Assembly (NCBI RefSeq): GCF_001439685.1
Contig: NZ_JYLH01000002.1
Location: forward strand, 372,001 to 436,000
From: Pseudomonas libanensis
GTDB lineage: Bacteria > Pseudomonadota > Gammaproteobacteria > Pseudomonadales > Pseudomonadaceae
Direction of reading: 5' to 3'
DNA length: 64,000 nucleotides
Shown here: one piece after another, positions 1-11,300 of the stretch
How positions within the stretch are numbered: position 1 is the first letter of the stretch
How the letters are laid out: each line of letters opens with the position of its first letter
Notes under the pieces: model-generated
The model's input: only the letters and a program-made list of their open reading frames with translations
What the model was told of the DNA's origin: nothing
The model's database searches: none
Translations under genes and position numbers: made by a program

Positions 1-404
1 ACCCTGTGGGAGCCATCACAGCTGGTCATTTACCCATCTTTGCTGCGACGCTGAACCTGTGGCGAGGGAGCTTGCTCCCGTGGTGGCCCGAACAGCCAGC
101 GCATATCTAATTGACGCGCCACGATCCAACTGTGGGAGCTGGCTTGCCTGCGAAAGCGGTGGTTCAGTTAAAGATTCAGTGGCTGACACACCGCTATCGC
201 GGGCAAGCCCGCTCCCACAGGGGATCTGCGCCGGGCGCTGATTCTGTGGGCAATGCATGACCAGTGTGGGAGCTGGCTTGCCTGCGATAGCGGTGGTTCA
301 GTTGAAGATTCAGTGACTGACAGGCCGTCATCGCAGGCAAGCCAGCTCCCATAGTTGATCCGATTTGTTAGATATATTTCTCAACCTACTGAATTTTAAG
401 CATA
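1..404. repeat. Gene-free left edge with REP-type repeats
   Basis: No convincing gene lies here. The stretch holds a REP fragment at 4-20, a short palindromic REP around GAGGGAGCTTGCTCCC at 65-80, and two REP doublets at 131-220 and 265-352. Each doublet has two inverted REP arms of the tgtgggagc type around a non-palindromic middle, the REPIN layout of fluorescent pseudomonads. The two doublets are near-copies in direct orientation. Open frames crossing them are by-products of the repeats. Confidence 0.8.
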
Positions 405-433
405 AAAAACGGCGCTCACGGGGCGCCGTTTTT
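404..433 (-). terminator. Intrinsic terminator downstream of nfuA
   Basis: A CGGCGC/GCGCCG stem (410-415 with 423-428) is extended by an A-run on one side and a T-run on the other, giving 11 pairs around a 7-nt loop. Read on the minus strand it ends in six T residues, 22 bp after the nfuA stop. The symmetry would also allow termination in the plus direction. Confidence 0.85.
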
Positions 434-455
434 ATGTTCGCAGTGAACACCTTAC

Positions 456-1049
<594 letters not shown>

Positions 1050-1099
1050 TCACAGGCTTGCCGGCAGTTTACGCCAAATCATTACAGAGGTACAAAGTC

Positions 1100-2128
1100 C
1101 TAGTATTTTTGTCGGGAAATAATTGCCTGATCCTCGACACCCAGCCAACGCTTGAGCGGGCGATAGGTTGCCTTCTCCAGCCATTGGTAGCTGACGTACG
1201 CGCCCAGCGCCGTCACTACGATGCATACCGGCAGGATTGTGTAGGGATCTATTGCGTTTCGGTCAGCAATCCATCGCCCGGCGGCCAGCACCAGCACGTG
1301 GATCAGGTATACCGAATAAGAGCAATCGCCGAGCATTTTCAGCATGCGCGAACCTTGGAAGTAAGGCTCCAGCGTTACACAGCTGATAACCAATATCGCG
1401 CTGGGCACCCCCCATTCAAGCGCACGGGGTACATCTGCCCCGTAATAAATCGCCGCCAGGGCCACCGCGATCCCGGATAACGGCAGCCATGCCCTGGACC
1501 GGCACAGGCCACGGCGGTACAGCATGCCGATCACGATACCCATCAGAAACTCAAGCACGATGTCGTTATGGTAAAAACCACTGGCCAGGTCCAGGGCGGG
1601 ACTGAGGACATAGCACACCAAGTACAACAAACCTGCCACCACCCACAACCGATATGAACGGCTAACCAGCAAGGCCACGGCAAACAGAACGTAGAAGAGC
1701 ATCTCGAAGTTCAGGGTCCAGCCGACATCCAGCAGCGGATACACCCCAAAACCGCCAGGGTTCTCGGCGGGAATGAACAGCATCGACAGGAGCACATGGC
1801 CCAGCGCCAGCTCAGCATCGGGAAACATCGACGGCACTGTCGGAACCAGCACGGCCATGAACAACGTATAGAACCAATACGCTGGAGCGATCCGCGCCAG
1901 GCGCATAAGCATGAATTGCCACGGCGTCAGCGCCTTATCTGCAGTGGCGAGAAAGATCACCAGGCCGCTGATGACGAAGAATATGTCCACCCCGATGCCG
2001 CCCTTGTCGGCAAACAGATAAGCCAGTGGGTTATGCACCTCAAATTCAAAAAACACTTGCGTGAAGTGGTGCCCGAACACCACCCACGCCGCCAGCGCCC
2101 GTAGCGCCTGCACTGAAACCAACATCAT
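1100..2128 (-). CDS. Acyltransferase family 3 membrane protein (OafA/YrhL type)
   Basis: A 342-residue integral membrane protein with about ten hydrophobic helices. It opens with the typical family 3 sequence LRALAAWVVFGHHFTQ, where the His of the HH pair is the expected catalytic residue, followed by the GVDIFFVISGLVIF motif in helix 2. Family members O-acetylate sugars of lipopolysaccharide, exopolysaccharide or peptidoglycan. The substrate cannot be told from sequence. The ATG at 2128 has AAGG 8 nt upstream; a more upstream TTG is less likely. The gene lies between nfuA and cti, which I recall as near neighbours in P. aeruginosa, so it may be an accessory insertion. Confidence 0.85.
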   Translation of the reverse strand: MMLVSVQALRALAAWVVFGHHFTQVFFEFEVHNPLAYLFADKGGIGVDIFFVISGLVIFLATADKALTPWQFMLMRLARIAPAYWFYTLFMAVLVPTVPSMFPDAELALGHVLLSMLFIPAENPGGFGVYPLLDVGWTLNFEMLFYVLFAVALLVSRSYRLWVVAGLLYLVCYVLSPALDLASGFYHNDIVLEFLMGIVIGMLYRRGLCRSRAWLPLSGIAVALAAIYYGADVPRALEWGVPSAILVISCVTLEPYFQGSRMLKMLGDCSYSVYLIHVLVLAAGRWIADRNAIDPYTILPVCIVVTALGAYVSYQWLEKATYRPLKRWLGVEDQAIISRQKY

Positions 2129-2212
2129 CGGAATACCTTTTCCAATCCCGCAAGGCAACTGTCCGACCGCTTCAGCACCTGCTCAAGGCGATGACTGGAT
2201 CACTGACTACCG

Positions 2213-4504
2213 TTATAGGTTCTCATAGCGGTTCATGTCCAATACGCCCTCTTCCACCGGCGTGGTTTCATGAATGTATCGCGACAAGTCGTGGAAATAC
2301 TGCCAGAACAACGGATGGCTGCGGCGCACGCCCCAGCGGTCGACAATCTGCTCAAACCCTTTGGCGTCCTGGGCCTGCTGCATGCGTGCGACAAATTCAG
2401 GCACTTCCCGGGCCGGAATATTGAACATGAAGTTCGGATAACTGCTCATGACCCCGGGATAGATGGTCAGCGTGTCCAACCCCGGCTGGTAGCGATAGGC
2501 CTCACCCAGCAGGAACGCCACGTTACTGTGGGCACGGTTGCGCAGCATGCTGTACACCACACGCTGGCCGCCGGTGGTCTCGATGCGCAGCATCGTGGCT
2601 TCGGGTAACTGGTCGATCACCTTGAGTCCCGCCGCGGGCCGCGACGTCAGGCGGCTAAGCGCTTGTTCGGCATCCTGCAGGTCTGGGTCGATAGCGGTGC
2701 GCGAGCAATAGGCCCCCGCGCAGCGGTTGATCGGATCCGGGCTGGCGTTCAAATCGTCGTAACGCGCCAACAGCTGGTTGGCGAAATCACGCTTGGGATC
2801 CTTCTCGTCCAGATGCAAGCCCGTGGGCTTATCGTCATCAATGGCTTCATAGTCCAGCCACAGCTTGAGCTTGCCGCTGTTCTGGTACCAGTCATCGAGG
2901 AAATTCTCGCGGGTGTCAGCCGGCATCAGGCGCAGGAAATTCTGCTCGGCGCCGTTACGGATCAAGTCGAAGTACAGGCGCGTCTGGGCCTGGTGCGACA
3001 CGTTGCCAAACACGTCGAAGTTCACCGCCAACTGGTAATAGGTGCGCTCCAGCAGCGGGTAATCGAACAGCCACATCGTCTGCGGCACCTCGCCGATCAG
3101 GCCCTTGGTGACCGAGGCGCTGTCAAAATGACGAAAAATCGTCAGCAAGGCATTGTCATTGCCCGCCCACAGGCTCGACCAGCTCGGTGGCGGCACGTCT
3201 GCATAGCTGTCACGGCGCAAGGCTTCGTATTGGTTGCGTTTGTCGCGGTAGGCCAGCCACAGGCTCAGCACGCTGCCCACGTCATCGTTCTGTCCCGGCA
3301 TCGCCAGCAACGGCGTGGTCTGCCCACGATAGCGCGCATCGGTGATGTAGAGGTCGTGGTCCGGGTCCTGGAACAGGGCCCAGAAGTTATCGCGGATCAC
3401 ATCCGTGGCGATCTGCCCACGACACACCGGCCCGCGGATAAAAGTGCGCACGAAGTATTCGGCGTTATCCAGCATGAACTGGTAGCGAGCCTTGGCCGGG
3501 ATGGCTTCGAAGGTTTCAAACGGGTTGGCGCGGCGCCCTGGGCCGTAGCCCGGCAAAGCGCTCGCTTGCCAGTCACCGGAATAGAACAGCGCCTTGATCC
3601 GCGCCATTTTCGCCGGGCTGAACGGGTAAGTGATGTGGGTTTTATGCACGATCACGCCCTGCACCGGCCATAGGCGGTAATAGACTCTGGTGCCTGGGTC
3701 ATCATTGGGGCGGCGGGTGGCGATCAGGTCGATGGGCTGGCCGCTTGGCGTACGTGAACGGACCCACTGGAAGAAATGTCCCGGCTCGCCGTTCTCAAAG
3801 TGGATATGGGCCAGGAACAGATGCTCGTACAACCAGCGCGCCACCAGGCTTTGCCGGGCACCGGGCTGGTTGAACAGGCTTTCCCATTGCTGCACCTGCA
3901 GGGCCTCTTTGGCGCTGGGTGCCAGGCCTTGTTCGTCAATCGGTGCACCCCGGGCCAGCCAGCGTTGCAGGGTCTGGTATTGCTGGTCGGACAAGCCAGT
4001 GACGGCCAGCGGCATGCCTTCCTCGGGATGGGCGCCGGCGTAGGCGTTGAACTCGCCAGGTGTCGCACACATGTTTTCGCGGTTCAGGCCCAGGGCGATG
4101 CCTTCCGGCAGCTTGGCATTGGGCTGCAACGGCGCGTTGTGCCCCAGCTCAAGCATGCGCGCCATCAGCGCGGCCTGGCTGCCCTGGGCATCGAGTACCG
4201 AATAGAAGCCCTTCTGCTGCCAGGCATGCTGGCCGAAAGCGTCGTAGAACAAGCGGGTGGTCGGTGCCGCCCGGCTCCGCTCGCCATCGTATACCGGCAC
4301 CTTGCTCGCACCACGGGCCGCTCCCTCGGCACTGCCCAGGTTAAGCTGGCAGGCGGAGTCGTAGCAGGCATGGCAGGCCACGCACTTCTCGGTGAAAATC
4401 GGCTGGATGTCGCGGGTATAGGAGATCGCCGCAGCGGGACCCTGTGCCTGGGCGGTACAGGCGACCAGTGCCAGGAAGGCGCTGGTGAAAAAGCGAAGTG
4501 ACAT
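2213..4504 (-). CDS. cti: Fatty acid cis/trans isomerase
   Basis: Cti converts cis-unsaturated acyl chains of membrane phospholipids to trans, stiffening the envelope under solvent, heat or metal stress. It acts in the periplasm. The 763-residue product starts with a signal peptide (cleavage near AQA-Q, residue 21) and carries a cytochrome-c-type heme motif C41-V-A-C-H45 about 20 residues into the mature protein, as in Pseudomonas Cti. The length fits the family. The gene is divergent from metH with a 161-bp gap, the same neighbourhood as in P. aeruginosa. Confidence 0.95.
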   Translation of the reverse strand: MSLRFFTSAFLALVACTAQAQGPAAAISYTRDIQPIFTEKCVACHACYDSACQLNLGSAEGAARGASKVPVYDGERSRAAPTTRLFYDAFGQHAWQQKGFYSVLDAQGSQAALMARMLELGHNAPLQPNAKLPEGIALGLNRENMCATPGEFNAYAGAHPEEGMPLAVTGLSDQQYQTLQRWLARGAPIDEQGLAPSAKEALQVQQWESLFNQPGARQSLVARWLYEHLFLAHIHFENGEPGHFFQWVRSRTPSGQPIDLIATRRPNDDPGTRVYYRLWPVQGVIVHKTHITYPFSPAKMARIKALFYSGDWQASALPGYGPGRRANPFETFEAIPAKARYQFMLDNAEYFVRTFIRGPVCRGQIATDVIRDNFWALFQDPDHDLYITDARYRGQTTPLLAMPGQNDDVGSVLSLWLAYRDKRNQYEALRRDSYADVPPPSWSSLWAGNDNALLTIFRHFDSASVTKGLIGEVPQTMWLFDYPLLERTYYQLAVNFDVFGNVSHQAQTRLYFDLIRNGAEQNFLRLMPADTRENFLDDWYQNSGKLKLWLDYEAIDDDKPTGLHLDEKDPKRDFANQLLARYDDLNASPDPINRCAGAYCSRTAIDPDLQDAEQALSRLTSRPAAGLKVIDQLPEATMLRIETTGGQRVVYSMLRNRAHSNVAFLLGEAYRYQPGLDTLTIYPGVMSSYPNFMFNIPAREVPEFVARMQQAQDAKGFEQIVDRWGVRRSHPLFWQYFHDLSRYIHETTPVEEGVLDMNRYENL

Positions 4505-4624
4505 GTATCCGGTCCCGATTCAATGCGCGCTAGAGTGCCGGCGATTCTACCGGGCCACGGTCGCCCTCAACATGAGCGATATTCATGCAAAACCAACACA
4601 TGCTCCAAATCGGCACAGGTTTGC

Positions 4625-4630
4625 TATGAT
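4625..4630 (+). promoter_or_regulatory. Probable -10 element of metH
   Basis: TATGAT is a near-consensus -10 hexamer. Transcription starting about 7 nt later would exclude the upstream ATG at 4633 and supports the ATG at 4666 as the metH start. No good -35 is visible. No riboswitch could be placed in the short leader. Confidence 0.4.
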
Positions 4631-4665
4631 CCATGCCCTCCGTAATGCCTGACCAGAGTAGTCCC

Positions 4666-7600
4666 ATGCCCGATCGTAGCGCTCGCCTGCAAGCCCTTCA
4701 CCAAGCTCTCAAGGAACGTATCCTGATCCTCGATGGCGGCATGGGCACGATGATCCAGAGCTATAAGCTCGAGGAGCAGGACTACCGTGGCAAACGCTTC
4801 GCCGACTGGCCAAGCGACGTCAAGGGCAACAACGACCTGCTGGTGCTCACTCGCCCCGACGTCATCGGTGGGATCGAGAAGGCTTACCTGGACGCCGGCG
4901 CTGACATCCTCGAGACCAACACCTTCAACGCCACGCGCATCTCCATGGCCGACTACGGCATGGAAGAACTTGCCTATGAACTGAACGTGGAAGGCGCACG
5001 CCTGGCGCGTAAAGTGGCCGACGCCAAGACCCACGAAAACCCGGCCAAGCCGCGCTTCGTCGCCGGCGTGCTTGGCCCGACCAGCCGCACCTGCTCGCTG
5101 TCGCCGGACGTGAACAACCCCGGCTACCGCAACGTGACCTTCGATGAACTGGTGGAAAACTACACCGAGGCCACTAAGGGCCTGATCGAGGGTGGCGCCG
5201 ACCTGATCCTGATCGAGACCATCTTCGACACCCTCAACGCCAAGGCCGCGATCTTCGCCGTGCAAGGCGTGTTCGAAGCACTGGGCATCGAGTTGCCGAT
5301 CATGATTTCCGGCACCATCACCGATGCTTCCGGCCGTACCCTGTCGGGCCAGACCACCGAAGCGTTCTGGAACTCCGTGGCCCACGCCAAGCCGATCTCC
5401 GTGGGCTTGAACTGCGCCCTCGGCGCCAGCGAGTTGCGCCCCTACCTGGAAGAGCTGTCGAACAAAGCCAATACTCATGTATCCGCGCACCCCAACGCCG
5501 GGCTGCCCAACGAATTCGGCGAGTACGACGAACTGCCGGCGCAAACCGCCAAGGTCATCGAAGAATTCGCCCAGAGTGGCTTCCTCAATATCGTCGGCGG
5601 TTGCTGCGGCACCACCCCGGGCCATATCGAAGCCATCGCCAAGGCCGTGGCCGGTTATGCGCCGCGCCCGATCCCGGATATTCCCAAGGCCTGCCGTCTG
5701 TCGGGCCTGGAGCCGTTCACCATCGACCGCAGTTCGTTGTTCGTCAACGTCGGCGAGCGCACCAACATCACAGGTTCAGCCAAGTTCGCCCGGCTGATCC
5801 GTGAAGACAACTACACCGAAGCCTTGGAAGTCGCCCTGCAGCAGGTGGAAGCCGGCGCCCAGGTGATCGACATCAACATGGACGAGGGCATGCTCGATTC
5901 GAAGAAGGCCATGGTGACCTTCCTCAATCTGATTGCTGGCGAGCCCGACATCTCCCGGGTGCCGATCATGATCGACTCCTCTAAGTGGGAAGTGATCGAG
6001 GCCGGCCTCAAGTGCATCCAGGGCAAGGGCATCGTCAACTCCATCAGCATGAAGGAAGGCGTGGAGCAGTTCATTCACCATGCCAAGCTGTGCAAGCGCT
6101 ACGGCGCCGCCGTGGTGGTGATGGCTTTTGACGAGGCCGGCCAGGCCGACACCGAAGCGCGCAAGAAAGAAATCTGCAAGCGTTCCTACGATATCCTGGT
6201 CAATGAAGTCGGCTTCCCGCCGGAAGACATCATCTTCGACCCGAACATCTTCGCCGTCGCCACGGGTATCGAAGAGCACAACAACTACGCCGTCGATTTC
6301 ATCAACGCCTGTGCCTATATCCGTGATGAGCTACCGTATGCGCTGACCTCCGGTGGCGTGTCCAACGTGTCGTTCTCGTTCCGTGGCAACAACCCGGTGC
6401 GCGAGGCGATCCACTCGGTGTTCCTGCTGTATGCGATCCGCAGCGGCCTGACCATGGGCATCGTCAACGCCGGCCAACTGGAGATCTACGACCAGATCCC
6501 GGCCGAGCTGCGTGACGCGGTGGAAGACGTGGTGCTCAACCGCACGCCGGAAGGCACCGACGCCCTGCTCGCCATCGCCGACAAATACAAAGGCGACGGC
6601 AGCGTCAAGGAAGCCGAGACCGAGGAATGGCGCGGCTGGCCGGTGAACAAGCGCCTGGAGCATGCGCTGGTCAAAGGCATCACCACGCATATCGTTGAGG
6701 ACACCGAGGAATCCCGGCTGTCGTTCGCGCGCCCGATCGAAGTGATCGAGGGCCCGCTGATGTCCGGTATGAACATCGTCGGCGACCTGTTCGGCGCCGG
6801 CAAAATGTTCCTGCCCCAGGTGGTCAAATCCGCCCGGGTGATGAAGCAGGCCGTGGCCCATTTGATCCCGTTCATCGAACTGGAAAAAGGCGACAAACCG
6901 GAAGCCAAGGGCAAGATCCTGATGGCCACGGTCAAGGGCGACGTGCATGACATCGGCAAGAACATTGTCGGCGTGGTGCTCGGTTGCAACGGCTATGACA
7001 TTGTCGACCTGGGCGTGATGGTGCCGGCAGAGAAGATCCTGCAGGTGGCCAAGGAGCAGAAGTGCGACATCATTGGTTTGTCCGGCCTGATCACGCCGTC
7101 CCTGGACGAAATGGTCCACGTGGCCCGCGAGATGCAGCGCCAGGACTTCCACCTGCCGCTGATGATCGGCGGCGCAACCACCTCCAAGGCGCACACGGCG
7201 GTGAAAATCGAGCCCAAGTACAGCAATGACGCGGTGATCTACGTCACCGACGCCTCCCGCGCCGTGGGCGTGGCCACGCAGTTGCTGTCCAAGGAACTGA
7301 AGGCCGGTTTCGTCGAGAAAACCCGCCTGGAATACATTGATGTGCGTGAACGCACCTCCAACCGCAGCGCGCGCACCGAGCGCCTGAGCTACCCGGCGGC
7401 CATTGCCAAGAAGCCGCAGTTCGACTGGAGCAGCTACATCCCGGTAGTGCCGACCTTTACCGGCGCCAAGGTGCTGGACAATATCGACCTCAATGTCCTG
7501 GCTGAGTACATCGACTGGACACCGTTCTTCATCTCCTGGGACCTGGCCGGCAAGTTTCCGCGCATCCTCACCGACGAAGTGGTGGGTGAAGCGGCTACCG

Positions 7601-8376
7601 CGCTGTATGCCGATGCCCAGGAAATGCTCAGGAAGCTGATCGACGAAAAACTCATCAGCGCCCGTGCCGTGTTCGGCTTCTGGCCGACCAACCAGGTGCA
7701 GGACGATGACCTGGAAGTCTACGGCGAAGATGGCCAGCCGATTGCCCGGCTGCATCACCTGCGCCAGCAGATCATCAAGACCGATGGCAAGCCGAACTTC
7801 TCCCTGGCCGACTTCGTCGCGCCCAAGGACAGCGGCGTGACCGACTACATCGGTGGCTTCATCACCACCGCTGGCATCGGCGCCGAAGAAGTGGCCAAGG
7901 CTTACCAGGATGCGGGCGACGACTACAACTCGATCATGGTCAAGGCCCTGGCCGACCGCCTGGCCGAAGCTTGCGCGGAGTGGCTGCACCAGCAGGTGCG
8001 TAAAAACTATTGGGGTTATGCCAAGGACGAGCAATTGGATAACGAGGCCTTGATCAAGGAGCAATACAGCGGCATCCGCCCTGCCCCCGGTTACCCGGCG
8101 TGCCCGGATCACACCGAGAAAGCCCAGCTGTTCCAACTGCTCGACCCCGAGGCCCGCGAGATGCAGGCCGGGCGCAGCGGTGTGTTCTTGACCGAGCACT
8201 ACGCGATGTTCCCGGCGGCGGCGGTCAGCGGCTGGTACTTCGCCCACCCGCAGGCGCAGTACTTTGCCGTGGGCAAGGTCGACAAGGACCAGGTCGCCAG
8301 CTACACCGCGCGCAAAGGCCAGGACCTGGCCGTGACCGAGCGTTGGCTGGCGCCCAACCTGGGTTACGACAACTAG
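4666..8376 (+). CDS. metH: Cobalamin-dependent methionine synthase
   Basis: MetH transfers the methyl group of 5-methyltetrahydrofolate to homocysteine through methylcobalamin. The 1236-residue protein has all four modules in order. The homocysteine domain has zinc ligands C250 and C313-C314 (in GGCCGTTP). The pterin-binding domain begins near [13 protein letters not shown]. The cobalamin domain has the lower axial ligand H761 in DVHDIGKN. The C-terminal reactivation domain binds AdoMet. These positions are within three residues of the E. coli enzyme as I recall it. The start at 4666 is chosen because an upstream ATG at 4633 falls at the presumed transcription start. The gene is divergent from cti and convergent, 19 bp apart, with the giant NEL gene. 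Confidence 0.98.
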   Translation: MPDRSARLQALHQALKERILILDGGMGTMIQSYKLEEQDYRGKRFADWPSDVKGNNDLLVLTRPDVIGGIEKAYLDAGADILETNTFNATRISMADYGMEELAYELNVEGARLARKVADAKTHENPAKPRFVAGVLGPTSRTCSLSPDVNNPGYRNVTFDELVENYTEATKGLIEGGADLILIETIFDTLNAKAAIFAVQGVFEALGIELPIMISGTITDASGRTLSGQTTEAFWNSVAHAKPISVGLNCALGASELRPYLEELSNKANTHVSAHPNAGLPNEFGEYDELPAQTAKVIEEFAQSGFLNIVGGCCGTTPGHIEAIAKAVAGYAPRPIPDIPKACRLSGLEPFTIDRSSLFVNVGERTNITGSAKFARLIREDNYTEALEVALQQVEAGAQVIDINMDEGMLDSKKAMVTFLNLIAGEPDISRVPIMIDSSKWEVIEAGLKCIQGKGIVNSISMKEGVEQFIHHAKLCKRYGAAVVVMAFDEAGQADTEARKKEICKRSYDILVNEVGFPPEDIIFDPNIFAVATGIEEHNNYAVDFINACAYIRDELPYALTSGGVSNVSFSFRGNNPVREAIHSVFLLYAIRSGLTMGIVNAGQLEIYDQIPAELRDAVEDVVLNRTPEGTDALLAIADKYKGDGSVKEAETEEWRGWPVNKRLEHALVKGITTHIVEDTEESRLSFARPIEVIEGPLMSGMNIVGDLFGAGKMFLPQVVKSARVMKQAVAHLIPFIELEKGDKPEAKGKILMATVKGDVHDIGKNIVGVVLGCNGYDIVDLGVMVPAEKILQVAKEQKCDIIGLSGLITPSLDEMVHVAREMQRQDFHLPLMIGGATTSKAHTAVKIEPKYSNDAVIYVTDASRAVGVATQLLSKELKAGFVEKTRLEYIDVRERTSNRSARTERLSYPAAIAKKPQFDWSSYIPVVPTFTGAKVLDNIDLNVLAEYIDWTPFFISWDLAGKFPRILTDEVVGEAATALYADAQEMLRKLIDEKLISARAVFGFWPTNQVQDDDLEVYGEDGQPIARLHHLRQQIIKTDGKPNFSLADFVAPKDSGVTDYIGGFITTAGIGAEEVAKAYQDAGDDYNSIMVKALADRLAEACAEWLHQQVRKNYWGYAKDEQLDNEALIKEQYSGIRPAPGYPACPDHTEKAQLFQLLDPEAREMQAGRSGVFLTEHYAMFPAAAVSGWYFAHPQAQYFAVGKVDKDQVASYTARKGQDLAVTERWLAPNLGYDN

Positions 8377-8395
8377 GCCTCTGGCCCGTAAGGCT

Positions 8396-11300
8396 CTACA
8401 TGCGCCGCGACGGGCCGGGTTGCGGCGATGTTGGCGTCAGCTCTGCCGACAGTTGCTGCACCTCCTGGCGCGACAGTTCAAGCAGCTTCTGCGCTCGCGC
8501 GCTACCCAGCTCGATTTCCAGCATGATCAGCGCCTCCTCATAGCGCTCCTGACTCTCGGTGCCCGGCTGCCGGGCACTGTGTTCTTCCTCCAGCGCGTCC
8601 TGGCGACTGACAGCATTTTGCTCAAGCGCATCGAACGCTTCGGGGTAGCGCTGACGCAGGTAGCTGAGCCAATAGTCACGCGCGATCAGGCTTTCATAAA
8701 ACGCGTCGGACGCCTCTGCCGCGAGCACCCCGGCGCGCGCCTCGATCAATGTCTGCCCGCTGATGGGCGTCGCAAACGCCATATGCGAGGGTTGCCCCGG
8801 CAGCTCCAACCCATCGGGCCAACCTCGGGTCATACCAATTCGATACTGCAGACGCACCTCAGCCCGGTCCATATTTCGGGCGTTGGCTTCGGCCAATGTA
8901 TCGACCCGATCCAACCGGAACAATTGCCGGGACAGGTTCAGCAGACGCTGCCCCTTGAGCCTCAGGTCATGCGTCGGGATGTCTCGCAACACCTGTTCCT
9001 CGAACACCAGCACTTCCATTGCGCTGAACGTGAGGGTGCGTCCGTCGATACAGGTGTCATGGGTTTGCGAGGCCACGAACAACGGTTCACGCTGTTGCGC
9101 ACTCTCGGTGGCGGCCTCGATCACATTCCATACCCGTCGCGTGAGGTCGGCGCGGGTGAAGCGGTACTCATGGGTATCGCGCAGTTGCGAAAGCAGATGA
9201 AAGAACGGCCCATGGCCGGGCTCCTGGGTCAGTTGCAACCACATTTGCCGCCTGGACGCAGCCAGGGCCTGCGGCGTGTTCATCAGCCAGGACGCCAGTG
9301 CTTCTTCTCCCGTCTCACCTTGCGCATCAAGAATGATCTCCAGGGGCTGGTAGCCGCCGCCCAGATCGTCGTCGGAATCACCATCGGAGTCGGAATCACC
9401 TCCAGAACCGCTATCTGCGTCCGAATCACTTTCAAGCGCGGCAATCCTGCGGTCGATTTCCGCTCGTGACACGCCCATCACGCCCCCATCTGCATGGGCT
9501 TCGCTGTAGTCCCTGAGCTGATGCAGGGCGTTGAGGGGCAACTGATGGTTATCGGACAGGTCTGTGCCCGCAACCAACCCGTCATGGCTGCCGCCCAACA
9601 ACCGGTCCGGAAGGTTCCTGAGGCCGTTGCCACTGAGGTCCAGCGAGCGCAAATGCGCAGACTCCAACACGCCGAAAGGCCAAACTTCCATGTTGTTGTA
9701 GGCAAGGTTCAGCGTCTCAAGCCGGCTGAACGCCTCGGTGTTGAATTCTTCCAGGCTGTTATGGCTCAGATCCAGCCAACGCAGGTGTTCGCCACCCAAC
9801 TGGCGGTATAAAGGGCCGGCATCAGAGAAGCTGTTGGCCGTCAGTTCCAGCCGCTCCAACTGACCCATGTGCTCAACAGCTTCAGGCAGCGCCGTCAGTT
9901 CATTGCCGCCGAGTATCAGCCTGGTCAGTTGCGTGAAGGCGTTGAAAAAGGCATTGGAGCCTTGGGCCGTGAGCCGCACGCCAGTCAGGTCCAGGGTACG
10001 AACATGGGGCAACTGCACCGCCAGCTCGGGCAGATCGCCCGTCTGCGCACCCTGCAGGCTCAGTTGCGGATTCGTGCCACCCGCCACCCCGTCCTGCCAG
10101 CACTCACGGATATTGTGCGCCGCCGACCAACGAGACTCCGCCGATACCCCGATAGTCGGACTGGCTGTATTGAATTCACGGATATACAACCATCCGTTCA
10201 ACTGCCGCGTCAGCGATTCACTGGCTTGGTGCCACTGGCTCAGTTGCGCGTCTATCTGGAGATCGTCCATACCGTCGCCACGTAACTGCTCGATTCTCGC
10301 CAGAGCCTGCTCATGGGGCATGGCCGAATTCAACTGTTGCAAGCGTGGGGCAAACCCTGCGGCGCCTTCCAACGCGATCGCCGGCGCCGGCATCGGCAAC
10401 AGGTAACGCGCGATGGAGGCGCCAGTCTCCTCCGGTGGAAATTGAGCCGGAACTGTCTCAGCGGCAAACCTGGCCAATGCTCCCTCAGGCAGCCCCCTGG
10501 CACGCTCGATACGCTCGTGTGCGGCTTTCAGGTTTTTCTCGCCCGCGGGACTGAAGCGGTTTCCCGTCAGGTTGAGCTTGAGCAGCAGCTCATCCTCGGC
10601 CAGGGCTTGCTGCGGCAGTGTCGGTATTGCGTTGTGACGTAAATCGAGCCAGGACAACTGCGTCAAACCCTCAGCCCCCGTTGGCCAGGCCTTTAAGGTG
10701 CTCCCCTGGAGATCCAGGGCCTTGAGCTGAGTCAAGGCGCTGATATCAAGCTGTTCGAGCGGGTTAGCCCGCAGATTCAGGTATTCAACGCCAGTCAAGC
10801 CATTGAGCTGCGTTTGAACGGCAGGCGTCATCACAATGCGGTTGTGGGAAAGGTCGAGCCGGGTCAAGGCTGGTAGATCAGCAGAGCCAACCGGTACTTC
10901 GGTCAACCCATGGCCACTGATTTCGAGGCTTTGGGTGGCGCTGAACGCTCGAATGAATCCGCGAGTCTGCTCGATGGTTTCACCGACCCAACCCAACCGC
11001 AAGGTCGTTACATGGGAAAACGACCCAGCTGGCAGTTGTGGAAGCGTAACGGTTTTTGCATTGCGCGCGCCCATGCTGTCTACAAGCCCCGGTAAGTCAA
11101 ACACCGATACTTGCGCGGGCAGGCCATAGCGTTGGGCAACCGCCCCGCGCCAGCTGTTTTCAAGGGCATTGATGACCAGAGCGTTTTGGCCGAGTTGCCA
11201 TTCGGGCAGACGCAACCTGAACCTGACGCCGCCCGGCATTACAGAGGCAAATTGCCCGAACAGCCTGCGGTACTCTTCGCTGAGTGCCTCGACAGCCGCA

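Noticed and set aside
131..352. Spaced similar repeats that might suggest a CRISPR array
   Set aside because: The units are inverted REP doublets, only two in number, with no unique equal-length spacers.
4505..4665. Possible SAM/SAH or cobalamin riboswitch before metH
   Set aside because: The leader after the likely start is only about 30 nt and shows no conserved riboswitch core.
6331..8247. A 638-residue open frame antisense to metH
   Set aside because: It mirrors the conserved methionine synthase coding frame; long antisense frames are expected in GC-rich coding DNA, and the translation has no recognisable domain.
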